Positions 26,052-34,285 of a stretch of 42,466 nt of DNA are shown here, in pieces; the first letter of the stretch is position 1, and each line of letters starts with the position of its first letter. This DNA comes from Candidatus Auribacterota bacterium (GTDB taxonomy: Bacteria > Auribacterota > Tritonobacteria > UBA1439): NCBI GenBank assembly GCA_026392015.1, contig JAPLCW010000104.1, positions 1 through 42,466 on the forward strand. The letters are read 5' to 3'. The position numbers and the translations under genes are program-made. The notes below the pieces were generated by a model. The model ran no database searches, was not told where the DNA came from, and saw nothing but the letters and a program-made list of their open reading frames with translations.

Positions 26052-27395
26052 TTAGGCTTCACACACTACCTCGCCGGAACGGTAGAGGCGTTTGTTCTTT
26101 TCTGACCGTTTCCCCTCGTAGAGGTAGTTCACCATCATGCCAAAGGATTCCCGCATCCCGCGCCCGGAATGATTGGCGAGGTAGTTGATGCTTCCGATCG
26201 ATGCGCCGTTGGAGAGATGGAAATTGGCGACCTGGTCGTAGGCACGCGTTGTTTTGCTCTTGGTCTTCGGGTCGATTCTCTTCTCCCGCGTGAGATAATA
26301 CCTTGTGAGTTCCACCATGGGGTGCTTCATCGCCTTGAGCAGAACGGGGCGCGAATGCCAATCCTCGCTGCCAAGGATTTCCCTGAGCATCTCTGAGAGG
26401 GCGCCGGACTTTTTACCGCCCTTCGTGAGTTCCGCACCGATCTTTGTGATCTCCGCAGCAGAGAAAAATCGACCCTTCTTGTTGACGTCGATCTTCTTGC
26501 GCGTCAGCGAAAAGGTGGGCGGACTGTCGGAGAGGACCTTCTCGAGATACGCGCGGAAACCTGGAATGGGACTGAGCGTGGCAAAGTACCTGATGTGCGG
26601 ATAGGTCTGCTCGATGTACTCCCTCCCCCTGGTGATCATCTTCGCGCCGAGCGCGATCCCATCGAGACCCGGCATAGTCGTGTTCACGGAGTAGAAGATT
26701 GCCGTGTCGGCCTCCCGGAGGTCGGCGATCCGGTGCTTATCCCCTATGATGCGGGACATCTTACGGATAAGCCCTTTTGAGAGAGCCACCTCGACATAGA
26801 CGACGGGGACGTAGGGCATCTTGAAGTGTTCGAGGGAAATGATAATGTGGTCGGGGCTGTTCAGCCTGTTCTCGAAGTTCCACCAGTGCTCCGCGGGATG
26901 GACCCCCTCTTTCTCGGAGATGAACTTGAGCAGCGATATCGAGGTGTTCTGTGCGTTGCAGCAGCGTGTCACGAGATACTGGAAGTTGAATATCTTGGCG
27001 AAGTGTTCCGTGAAGATATTCACCAGTCCCCTGAGGGCCTGCGGAGCTTTCGCACCCATCTTCTGCAGGATATCATCAAGATCCGCGCGGATGTGGATGA
27101 GCCATGACGGTGAGTCCATCGCCGCATAGATCTGGTTGAAGATGTAGTCGACCTTGAGTGCGGGGAGTGCGGAGAGAATAGTGAAGAACGCCTCTTTCTG
27201 CGCGCCGCCCGAATTGTAGAAATCGAGGATCACGCGCATTGACTCGGGGTGGATCGTCCTGTCACTGGCCAGCAGCGACACCGCCTCCTCGACACTCTCG
27301 CGATCCGTTTTCAGATACTGGTGATATGTTCGCGAGATCGCGTCCGTGATTTTCTTCCTGACCTCCGCAAAACCGGATGGACGTTCAATAGCCAT
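26052..27395 (-). CDS. Malonyl-CoA decarboxylase
   Basis: A 447-residue protein recognised by the C-terminal catalytic half: NTTMPGLDGIALGAKMI (238-254), LSPIPGF with S275, YYLTREKR, VANFHLSNGA with H393, and a final MVNYLYE. Ser and His in these motifs correspond to the catalytic pair of eukaryotic and rhizobial enzymes. The reaction is malonyl-CoA to acetyl-CoA plus CO2. The N-terminal ~170 residues are helical, as in the family's oligomerisation domain. GAGAGGG sits about five bases before the ATG. No malonate transporter, malonyl-CoA synthetase or fatty-acid gene is adjacent, so the source of malonyl-CoA is unclear. Confidence 0.88.
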   Translation of the reverse strand: MAIERPSGFAEVRKKITDAISRTYHQYLKTDRESVEEAVSLLASDRTIHPESMRVILDFYNSGGAQKEAFFTILSALPALKVDYIFNQIYAAMDSPSWLIHIRADLDDILQKMGAKAPQALRGLVNIFTEHFAKIFNFQYLVTRCCNAQNTSISLLKFISEKEGVHPAEHWWNFENRLNSPDHIIISLEHFKMPYVPVVYVEVALSKGLIRKMSRIIGDKHRIADLREADTAIFYSVNTTMPGLDGIALGAKMITRGREYIEQTYPHIRYFATLSPIPGFRAYLEKVLSDSPPTFSLTRKKIDVNKKGRFFSAAEITKIGAELTKGGKKSGALSEMLREILGSEDWHSRPVLLKAMKHPMVELTRYYLTREKRIDPKTKSKTTRAYDQVANFHLSNGASIGSINYLANHSGRGMRESFGMMVNYLYEGKRSEKNKRLYRSGEVVCEA

Positions 27396-27481
27396 TGCGC
27401 CCTCTCAATGCGACAATATTATAGCTTCGTCTCACACATTTGCAATCGGATAAGTGAGGACGGGACAACGGAAATACTGTT

Positions 27482-28267
27482 CTACGGCGCACAGACACAT
27501 ATCCGCCGCCAATTGGTGTCCCCGTTCAAATTTGCGGCACAGTTCTGTTGGCTTTCGGAAAAGGCCTTGCAACTGGGGTCTCCGCACGCCTCGACATTAA
27601 CGCACTGCGCCGGCTGGCTCGACAGATAATTTGAATAGGTTGCCGTGCAGTCGTAGCATGCGACTCCCGTGACGTGCGGGAATATCTCACATGAGGGGTC
27701 GTTAAAGGGAATACCGTAGCAATTCAGACCTCCCGCCGAATTACAGGCAGCCGTGCAACTGCCGCCCAGTTCGGACTGGAACCAGCAGCCGTATCCCCCC
27801 GTACCGTCATTTTTTGGGGCCCAGTAGCCCCCCTTCGCCGCGCATCTGGTCTCACCCCACGTTGGGGTTGGTGTTATTGTTGGTGTGGGTGTTATTGTGG
27901 GTGTCAGCGTTACCACTATCGCCGTTCCTGTCCGCACCCCCCAACTCCCCGGCTGCGTGCAAAAAAACGTTTTCCCCTGAGCCACGTCCCCAATCGAGGC
28001 AGTGCACTGGTCGTGCAATGTCTTGATCGCGTCACCGATCTCCTTCGTGGTTTTCATCGTTGATCCGGGGCCAGAGGCGGGCTCCTGGAAAGAGGTCTGT
28101 ACTGTAAGAGCGGCACCGCTCGTCAGATAATCATACAGGTTCTGAAGCGTATACATCCCGCTTCCCGCCGAAGGAGCTCCCGGAGAGTCAAGGCTGCCGG
28201 CAATGGCCGTATAGGACATGCAGAACACGAACAACAGGCTAAGAGCTGATGTGATTAGATTTTTCAT
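27482..28267 (-). CDS. Secreted Cys-rich protein with a Thr/Pro linker
   Basis: About 261 residues. It has a signal peptide (LITSALSLLFVFCMSYTAIAG), then a domain with YTLQNLYDYLTSG, SGPGSTMKT and GKTFFCTQPGSWG, a Thr/Pro linker of PTITPTPT repeats, and a C-terminal domain with about 16 cysteines, several in NC.., C..C or CVC arrangements. Disulfides in an oxidising compartment or a surface location are likely. The ATG at 28267 is preferred because AAGGGTGG lies about eight bases before it. The fragment at 126-413 is a broken paralogue of the middle part. I do not recognise a function; the layout suggests an adhesion or cell-surface protein. Confidence 0.7.
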   Translation of the reverse strand: MKNLITSALSLLFVFCMSYTAIAGSLDSPGAPSAGSGMYTLQNLYDYLTSGAALTVQTSFQEPASGPGSTMKTTKEIGDAIKTLHDQCTASIGDVAQGKTFFCTQPGSWGVRTGTAIVVTLTPTITPTPTITPTPTWGETRCAAKGGYWAPKNDGTGGYGCWFQSELGGSCTAACNSAGGLNCYGIPFNDPSCEIFPHVTGVACYDCTATYSNYLSSQPAQCVNVEACGDPSCKAFSESQQNCAANLNGDTNWRRICVCAP

Positions 28268-28332
28268 TTGTCTATCCACCCTTTCGCTTTTTGCTTTTGG
28301 TTTTCGACTTTAAATTTTTGCTGTAGTTCTTC

Positions 28333-28522
28333 TTGAATTATTCATCTGCCTAGTGTAGGGGTTCGATTTATCGAACCCAGGTTGAGAACGGGCTTGATAA
28401 AACTTGTCCTGTCGAAGACCCTGAGCGAAGTCGAAGGGACCTTGCCGAAGGATCAAGCCCCTACACTACAATGTGTTGCGAATATTTGGATACTGTTAGT
28501 CTCTAGTTGATGAATAGATCAG
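28333..28522. repeat. Composite element: R1-type ends around an R2 core
   Basis: TTGAATTATTCATCTG (28333-28348) and TTGATGAATAGATCAG (28507-28522) match the two ends of repeat family R1, but the interior is an R2 element (28352-28469) instead of the R1 core. The right end overlaps the 3' end of the next open frame. Confidence 0.65.
28352..28469. repeat. R2 element, copy b
   Basis: TAGTGTAGGGGTTCGATTTA at one end, ATCAAGCCCCTACACTA at the other, with a GGGCTTGAT stem and a GAGCGAAGTCGAAGG insert at its tip. Confidence 0.8.
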
Positions 28523-29200
28523 CCTAGAGCATCGGTGGCGGGGCACGGATGGCAGAAAGCCCGGCGAGGCTGCTTTTCCAGAAGCCGGCATATCGCAACA
28601 CCGGATCTGCATACAAAAATCATCTCTTCCAGGTTTGAGCAGACAGACAGTGCATGTATCTTTCTTATATCTCTCATGAGTAATATTCAGACCTGTCACG
28701 GGAACAGGGCTGCCGCATATTTCAGAATCAGCAGGGCCGCCTGCGAGCCGGTCCTCCGCTTCTCTCCCGATCTCTTTCCAAGGACCGGGATCCGCCCTTG
28801 CACAATACTGCACCGTCCTGCCGGGCCCGAAATGCATCCACCCCGCATTCTCTCCCCACGCATAGCCGCAAAACCCCACGCTCTCATCGAGATACACACG
28901 TGAATGACTGGCGCGGAAGTTGATCCAGCCCGTGACTTCAGACCAGGCAAATCCCGATAGCTTACCCTTCCCTTCATTGTTGACTCCCCAGTCACGGGCT
29001 CTCTTGTTGGAGTAGTGTCTCCCCTTCATAGGATGCCCTTCACCAACGCAGACCCATCCGCAATTCTCCAGCCAGATCCACCCCGCTAATATATTTGCGC
29101 CGATCTTGAAATCAGCATGCGCATCTCTGAGATTGATCCACCCTATGCTCTCCCCCCAGATCAAGTTGTAGCCTTCGATAACTTTGCCGACCTTTGGCAT
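28496..29200 (-). pseudogene. Trp-rich repeat protein (YAWGENxGWI type), probably truncated
   Basis: The first ~130 residues hold at least four copies of a G(Y/F)AW.E..GW(I/M) repeat: IWGESIGWINL, WIWLENCGWV, GFAWSEVTGWINF and GYAWGENAGWMHF. Such repeats occur in secreted, often calcium- or sugar-binding surface proteins of environmental bacteria. There is no signal peptide and no ribosome site at 29200. The last ~100 residues look unlike a domain, and the final residues are encoded by the end of the repeat at 28507-28522. I conclude the gene is cut at the 5' end and probably altered at the 3' end. Confidence 0.5.
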
Positions 29201-29317
29201 GTGTACGCGCGCCTGCGGGAAGCCTCCCGCTACCGCAGGGTCAGAAAGGTATGGGCAATGCCCGAATGAAAAATTGCGCCCACTGAAATGGGAGGTACTG
29301 ACAGCGGAAGGGGTGAA

Positions 29318-29386
29318 ATGATAAAGGCGGACGCCAATGTGCTCACAGAGATCATTAAATCCACCCCGCGCCTAAAAAGGCCTTAA
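29318..29386 (+). pseudogene. Start of a short coding frame cut by an R1 element
   Basis: AAGGGGTG lies one to eight bases before an ATG, followed by 22 codons with normal-looking usage (MIKADANVLTEIIKSTPRLK), and the frame stops two bases before the R1 element at 29388. It could be a gene interrupted by R1, or chance. Confidence 0.3.
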
Positions 29387-29387
29387 T

Positions 29388-29548
29388 CTGCAATATTCAT
29401 CAGAAGTAAAAGAGCGATTTTATCGAGTGAAGGTACGAAACCGCGGATTTCGCTCCCGCATAGGCAGGGATGGGACAGATTACAAACAAGAATCCGTGTA
29501 ATCATCGCAATCCGCGGTTAAGACATTAAAAGTTGATGAATAGATCAG
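29388..29548. repeat. R1 element, copy b
   Basis: Ends CTGCAATATTCATCAG and TTGATGAATAGATCAG. One side of the core has an extra ~25 bases relative to copy c. Shares AAGACATTAAAAGTTGATGA with the other copies. Confidence 0.85.
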
Positions 29549-29673
29549 ATGAATGTCCTTCTCCAAAGCCGGACTTTAACTGCCGGCTACGCCTGTGGGT
29601 AATTTAAGGGGCTTATCAGATGCTGCTCAGATCCGCGGCGGGTTTCAAGGAAGGGTGGAGAAAAAATGGCCCT

Positions 29674-31026
29674 TCAGGTTCCGATCCCGTATTTTCTTAT
29701 CTTCCCTATAAGGGTGTTGCGACCAATCCCGAGTTCTTTCGCACAGAAGGATCGATTACCCATGTATTTCTCTAGAACTCGCTTGATATGCGTCTTCTCC
29801 AGTTCCATGAGGGTCAGACGCGATCCCGCGGCGCCCTCCTGTGCGTGTTCCAGCATTGCCTGCTCGGAGAAAAAGGGAAAGTCACATTCTCTGAGCTCGG
29901 ATCCCTTCGAGAATATCATCGCCCGTTCTATAACGTGCTCGAGCTCCCGCACATTCCCCGGCCAGTGATATTCATTTAATAACCTCTGGGCGCGGCGAGA
30001 AATCTTCGTGATCTCCTTTCCGTGCTTCCGGCTGTAGATATCCACAAAGTGCTTGCCAAGGAGCAGAATATCATCCTCCCGGTCACGCAGGGGGGGTAGA
30101 AAAATGGAAACGACATTCAACCGGAAGTAGAGATCCTTGCGAAACTCTCCCCGCTCGACAAGCGACGGAAGGTATCGGTTGGTCGCGGCGATAATTCGCG
30201 CGTCAACTTTGATCGATTCATTGCTCCCTACCATCTTGATCGTTTTGTCCTCGATCATCTTCAGGAGTTTCGTCTGGAAGCGGAGTGAGGTTGCCCCGAT
30301 TTCATCAAAGAAAATCGTTCCACGGTTCGCCACCTCGAAGAGGCCCTTCTTTGCCTCCACGGCCCCGGTGAAGGCACCTTTCACATGCCCAAAAAGCTCA
30401 CTCTCAATGAGTTCCTCCGAGAGCGCATTGCAGTTTACCTCCACGAACGTTCTATCCGATCGATCGCTCAGGCTATAGAGGGCATAGGCGATGAGCTGCT
30501 TGCCGGTGCCTGTTTCTCCGGTAATCAGGACGGTGCTGTCTGTGGGAGCTACCTTTTTCACGTTCTCAATGACATCGCGGATCCCTTTGCTTTTTCCAAT
30601 AAGATTCTTCAGGCTCGCCTTCTTCTTGAGTTCCCTCCGGAGAAAACTCAACTCCCCCTTCAGCAATTCCTTCTCAAGGGCGTTCCTTATGATCACAAGC
30701 AGTTTCTCGGGCTCAACAGGTTTCGCAATATAGTCGAACGCACCCCGCTTGATGGCCTCAACTGCCGATTCCACCGTTCCATATGCAGTCAGGACAACCA
30801 CCTCAAGCGCAGGACAGATTTTACGCGCATTCCGGATCAGTTCCAGGCCATCCATGCCGCTCATCTTCAGATCGGTGACCATCAGGTCGAAGGGACGCTC
30901 GTTCAGCAGTCGCATCGCCTCCCGGCCGTTGGCGGCTGTCTCCACGTGGTAGTTCTGTCCCCGCAAAAGTGTTGCGAGACTCGTCCTCACCGACCTCTCA
31001 TCGTCCACGATCAAGATTGCTGGCAT
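29674..31026 (-). CDS. Sigma54-dependent response regulator (NtrC/AtoC type)
   Basis: About 450 residues (from the ATG at 31026). The receiver domain has D52 as the phosphorylation site (MVTDLKMSG) and a switch Lys in IAKPVEP. The AAA+ domain has Walker A GETGTGK (170-176), the sigma54 contact loop GAFTGA (217-222) and Walker B GTIFFDE (236-242). A Fis-type helix-turn-helix ends the protein (NRSFCAKELGIGRNTLIGKI). It activates RNA polymerase with sigma54 in response to its partner kinase, encoded just upstream (31540-33408). Nine extra residues upstream of the chosen ATG have no family counterpart. No sigma54 promoter (TGGCAC-N5-TTGC) was found in the window. Confidence 0.93.
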   Translation of the reverse strand: MPAILIVDDERSVRTSLATLLRGQNYHVETAANGREAMRLLNERPFDLMVTDLKMSGMDGLELIRNARKICPALEVVVLTAYGTVESAVEAIKRGAFDYIAKPVEPEKLLVIIRNALEKELLKGELSFLRRELKKKASLKNLIGKSKGIRDVIENVKKVAPTDSTVLITGETGTGKQLIAYALYSLSDRSDRTFVEVNCNALSEELIESELFGHVKGAFTGAVEAKKGLFEVANRGTIFFDEIGATSLRFQTKLLKMIEDKTIKMVGSNESIKVDARIIAATNRYLPSLVERGEFRKDLYFRLNVVSIFLPPLRDREDDILLLGKHFVDIYSRKHGKEITKISRRAQRLLNEYHWPGNVRELEHVIERAMIFSKGSELRECDFPFFSEQAMLEHAQEGAAGSRLTLMELEKTHIKRVLEKYMGNRSFCAKELGIGRNTLIGKIRKYGIGT

Positions 31027-31096
31027 CGAGCCTCTCTCCCATCGCGGCCTCACGCCGCACCCAAAAAGCTATTAAATCAGGCTTCGCAACTTTTAT

Positions 31097-31182
31097 GTTC
31101 GCCACCGAGATCACAGAGACAAAGAAAATCTGTTTGTTGCTCCACGATCGCTCTCGGTGTCCTCTGTGCGCTCTGTAGCCTG
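31097..31182. repeat. ACAGAG/CTCTGTG-word inverted repeat
   Basis: CACCGAGATCACAGAGACAA (31101-31120) faces CTCTCGGTGTCCTCTGTGCG (31151-31170). It belongs to the class seen at 5281-5396. Nothing else was seen in the 31027-31539 spacer besides the H6 arrays and R4 copy a. Confidence 0.55.
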
Positions 31183-31279
31183 CCTTTATTGAAGTTCCTA
31201 AACATCGGAGCTATCGAGTCACTCTCTTCTATGCAAAATGCAAAGAAGTTTTGATCCACGGTAACTACTCAGGTAGTAA

Positions 31280-31440
31280 GAAGCCAGGAGCCAGAATCCA
31301 GAATAGATCGCGCATAAGCTTCCTGTAGCGTGCTGACCTATTCGAGTAACTGCCTTAACCCTGAATTCTGGCTTCTGAGCAATAATGTCGCCGCCGACCT
31401 CCTTATTCCAACTCCTGGCTTCTGGATTCTGACTCCTGGG
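31280..31440. repeat. Seven-base word arrays H6 (AGCCAGG type)
   Basis: AGCCAGG/AGCCAGA/ATCCAGA units at 31280-31304 face CTCCTGG/CTTCTGG/ATTCTGA units at 31411-31440, with a third, shorter array at 31359-31380. On the minus strand the array lies after the kinase stop, but repeat R4 (31451-31596) has come in between. Confidence 0.75.
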
Positions 31441-31450
31441 CTGTTACGAT

Positions 31451-31596
31451 GTAATGGGTCACTTATGGGTGGTACATTGCTGAATATGTCATTCCTGCCC
31501 CCGTTTTCACGAGGGTAAACTTCAGCAGGAATCCAGGTTTCATAATGGATCCCCGCTCGAGTTTACACTGAGCGCAGTCGAAGTGCGGGGATGACA
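31451..31596. repeat. R4 element, copy a, overlapping the kinase 3' end
   Basis: A 146-base element from GTAATGGGTCACTTATGGGT to GCGGGGATGACA. It differs from 42321-42466 at one base. It contains a GTCATTCCTGC hairpin and a CCCCGC hairpin, each with a longer insert at its tip than in copy c. It supplies the last 18 codons and the stop of the kinase gene. Confidence 0.9.
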
Positions 31597-33408
31597 GAGC
31601 ACCACTGTCACCGTCGTACCCCTCCCCTGCTGGCTCGTGACCTCTATCTTCCCGCCGTGCTGATCGATAATTCTCTTCACGATCGCAAGTCCGAGCCCGC
31701 TGCCCCTGCTCCTTGTGGTAAAGAAAGGCTCGAAGATCCTCCCGCGGACCTCCGGAGGAATCCCGAGGCCGGTATCCTTTATGGTGAACCCTGCGAGCCC
31801 CCTCTTCCGGAAGGTGGACACCATGAGTGTCCCCCGGCCCTCCATGGCTTGCAGGGCATTGAGGATGAGGTTCCAGACCACCTGTTTCACCTGATTCAGA
31901 TCGACGGGCACCTCGCCGACATCGGGCAATTTCGTCTTGAAGCTGATACCCTTCCCCAGTTCCCTGTCCTTGCCAAAAAGCCTGAGGGCATCCTTGAGGA
32001 TGTGGTGCAAGCTCGCCATTTCCTTCCTCGGCGTCCGTGGCCACGCGAAGGCGAGAAAATCCGAAGCCAGTTTTTCGAGGCGGTTGATCTCCAGATTCAG
32101 GTCGTCGAGGAGCTGTCGCTTTTCTTCGTTCTCGGAGAACACCTCTTCACCCGAAAAGATGTGTGCGATGTTCTTGATGGCGGTGAGGGGATTCTTGATC
32201 TCGTGCGCGATTCCCGCAGCCGCCTGGCCGAGAGACGCCAGCTTCGCGGATTCGATCAGCTTGTTCTTGAGCTTCCTCTCGTGCGTGATGTCCTCGGCAA
32301 TGCTTACGGCACCCTTTCTGTGCCCCTTCGTGTCGTACAGATACGCCGTAGCGATTCGTATGGGAAACTGGGTGTTATTCTTGTGCACATTGTCGAGTTC
32401 CTCAACCCACCCCACTCCTCTCTTCATCATATTCGTAAGGAAAAATCTCTTCCGCGGCGGCAGAACAATCCCTTTGTAGAGGATATCCCTGTTTTTTCCG
32501 AGAATCTCGCGGGCTGAATAGCCGTACATGGTCTCACCCGCAGGATTGATGCTCCGTATGATGTTGTCCTTGTCCGTGGAGAGGATGCAGAGGCAGGCCC
32601 TGTCGACAAGTTCCGCCATATACTGGAGCTGCTGCTCCCTTTTTCTCTCTTGCGTTACATCCCTGCCGACACCCAGATGGCCGTTCAGTTTCCCGTAACC
32701 GTCGTAGAGGGGCGAGGTGGAGAGCCAGGTGACGAATTCAGATCCGTCTTTCCTTCTCCGGTAGAGCTCCGCCACGTACCCACGACCCTTCCGGAGCCGC
32801 CGCTTGATCTTTCCGAGCAGGTCGGGCGGATTTCCCACCGAGTAGAGCAGGCTGATCGATTTCCCGACGAGCTCCTCGGCGCAATACCCGAAGAGCTCCT
32901 CAACCGCCTTGTTCACCGTCACAATTTTCCCTCGCGCGTCGGTCGAGATCAGCGCCATGTTGATCTGCTCCGCGAGGCGGCCGAGGTGCCTCGCCTCCTC
33001 GCGCGCCCGTACGTCGGCGGATATATCCCGCGCGATGCTGAGGGCCCCGATCCTCCGGCCCCTTTCGTTGAAAATGTAGTTCGACGCGATCCACACGGGA
33101 AATCTCTCGCCGTTTTTGCGCACGTTCCAAATTTCGGCTTCCCACGGCTCGCCGCGGCGCGATTTGCGCTTCAGCAACTGGTGGAGCGAGGGGCTCAGCT
33201 TCACCCCGCGATAGAGGATGCTGACATGCTTTCCGACCAGCTCCCTGGCTGAGTAGCCGTGCATCTTCTCCCCCGCCTTGTTGATGAAGGTAATCGTGCC
33301 CTTATTATCCGTCCGGAGAAAGCAGAGGAACTCGTTATCCGCGAAACGCACCCACAGGTCATACTGCGGTCGCAGCGAAGGTTGTTCGAGGATGGTTGTT
33401 TTCTCCAT
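31540..33408 (-). CDS. Soluble histidine kinase with three PAS domains
   Basis: About 622 residues. Three PAS domains follow each other (about 25-130, 150-255 and 270-380), each with the G-(Y)-S/C-A-x-E-(I/L)-(V/L)-GK segment. Then come a HisKA domain with the phosphorylated His in GIAHEIKNPL (about 402) and an ATPase domain with NLILNALQAM, DTGLGIPP and GSGLGLAIV. No membrane span is seen, so it senses a cytoplasmic signal, perhaps redox or a ligand. The start ATG at 33408 follows GAGGTG six bases upstream. The last 18 residues come from R4 (31540-31596), not from kinase sequence. Its likely partner is the NtrC-type regulator at 29674-31026. Confidence 0.92.
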   Translation of the reverse strand: MEKTTILEQPSLRPQYDLWVRFADNEFLCFLRTDNKGTITFINKAGEKMHGYSARELVGKHVSILYRGVKLSPSLHQLLKRKSRRGEPWEAEIWNVRKNGERFPVWIASNYIFNERGRRIGALSIARDISADVRAREEARHLGRLAEQINMALISTDARGKIVTVNKAVEELFGYCAEELVGKSISLLYSVGNPPDLLGKIKRRLRKGRGYVAELYRRRKDGSEFVTWLSTSPLYDGYGKLNGHLGVGRDVTQERKREQQLQYMAELVDRACLCILSTDKDNIIRSINPAGETMYGYSAREILGKNRDILYKGIVLPPRKRFFLTNMMKRGVGWVEELDNVHKNNTQFPIRIATAYLYDTKGHRKGAVSIAEDITHERKLKNKLIESAKLASLGQAAAGIAHEIKNPLTAIKNIAHIFSGEEVFSENEEKRQLLDDLNLEINRLEKLASDFLAFAWPRTPRKEMASLHHILKDALRLFGKDRELGKGISFKTKLPDVGEVPVDLNQVKQVVWNLILNALQAMEGRGTLMVSTFRKRGLAGFTIKDTGLGIPPEVRGRIFEPFFTTRSRGSGLGLAIVKRIIDQHGGKIEVTSQQGRGTTVTVVLCHPRTSTALSVNSSGDPL

Positions 33409-33512
33409 AAAATTCACCTCGGTAGTCGTTTCACCACAGAACGTTTATGCGGTGTCACACGCACGCCACGCAGACAGCATCGCACCATTTCCCGGCACAG
33501 ATCGATGAAGAA

Positions 33513-34112
33513 CTACAGAATCTGGATCTTCGTCCCCGGCTTCTTCGCGGTCTCCGTTTTCGGCAGGATAACGGTCAGCACACCGTTCTTGTAGTCAGCC
33601 TTGATCTCATCCGCCTTGACATCCTCCTCGATGGGAATAACCCTCTCGAAGCTGCCAAAGCTCCTCTCGCGCGCAAGAAAGCCTGAGCCGCTCTCCTCCT
33701 TGACGCTCTCTCTCTTCCCCCTGATGATCAGATCGCCGTCCTTGTAGGTGACCTCGATTTTCTCTTTGTCCATCCCCGGGATATCGCAGCTCACGATGAT
33801 TTCCTTGTCGGTTTCGCGCACATCCGCGGAAGGAGAAAAGTCCGTCCCGGCAGGGTAAGCCCCCAGGGGTGGCCTCGGGCCGAAGTAATTGCAGCTATCC
33901 TCGGCGATCCGGTTGATCCTGTCCTGCATATCCCGCAGATATACCCATAGATTGTCGTTGGCAGGGCCCCCTCCCCACGGTCTTGTCATCGGTGGCGCCC
34001 CAGGATACTCGCCCGGGGATCCAGCGGGCGGCGTGGGGGAATCTTCTGCACAAAGAGAACCGCCGACAGCGGTCAGAGCCACACAGAGCAGAATGAACAT
34101 ACAGATTCGCAT
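33513..34112 (-). CDS. Exported Hsp20/alpha-crystallin-family protein
   Basis: A 199-residue protein. It starts with a signal peptide (ICMFILLCVALTAVGGSLCA, cleavage likely before ED), then a Pro/Gly-rich stretch and a helix, and an alpha-crystallin domain from about residue 90 (ADVRETDKEIIVSCDIPGM) to the conserved NGVLTVILPK near the end. Family members hold unfolded proteins and are usually cytoplasmic. The signal peptide here points to the periplasm or outside, which is unusual. GGAGGT lies five bases before the ATG. Its gene follows the nucleotidyltransferase-like gene with the H7 repeat in the spacer. Confidence 0.88.
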   Translation of the reverse strand: MRICMFILLCVALTAVGGSLCAEDSPTPPAGSPGEYPGAPPMTRPWGGGPANDNLWVYLRDMQDRINRIAEDSCNYFGPRPPLGAYPAGTDFSPSADVRETDKEIIVSCDIPGMDKEKIEVTYKDGDLIIRGKRESVKEESGSGFLARERSFGSFERVIPIEEDVKADEIKADYKNGVLTVILPKTETAKKPGTKIQIL

Positions 34113-34130
34113 CTTGCACCTCCCTCACTA

Positions 34131-34284
34131 CAGTGATTAGTGATAAGTGATTAGTGAATAGTGAAAAGCGAATAGCAAAGAAGGAGAAGAAAGAAACAAT
34201 TGATAAATAATAGATCGCTTTCCCGGATTCCGACATCCCATGTCTATTCTTGCTTCTCCCTTATCACTAATCACTCATCACTGT
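34131..34284. repeat. Seven-base word arrays H7 (TAGTGAT type)
   Basis: TAGTGAT/AAGTGAT-type units at 34131-34175 face CTAATCA/CTCATCA-type units at 34251-34284. On the minus strand the second array begins two bases after the stop of the nucleotidyltransferase-like gene and the first ends near the Hsp20 ribosome site. Confidence 0.85.
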
Positions 34285-34285
34285 C

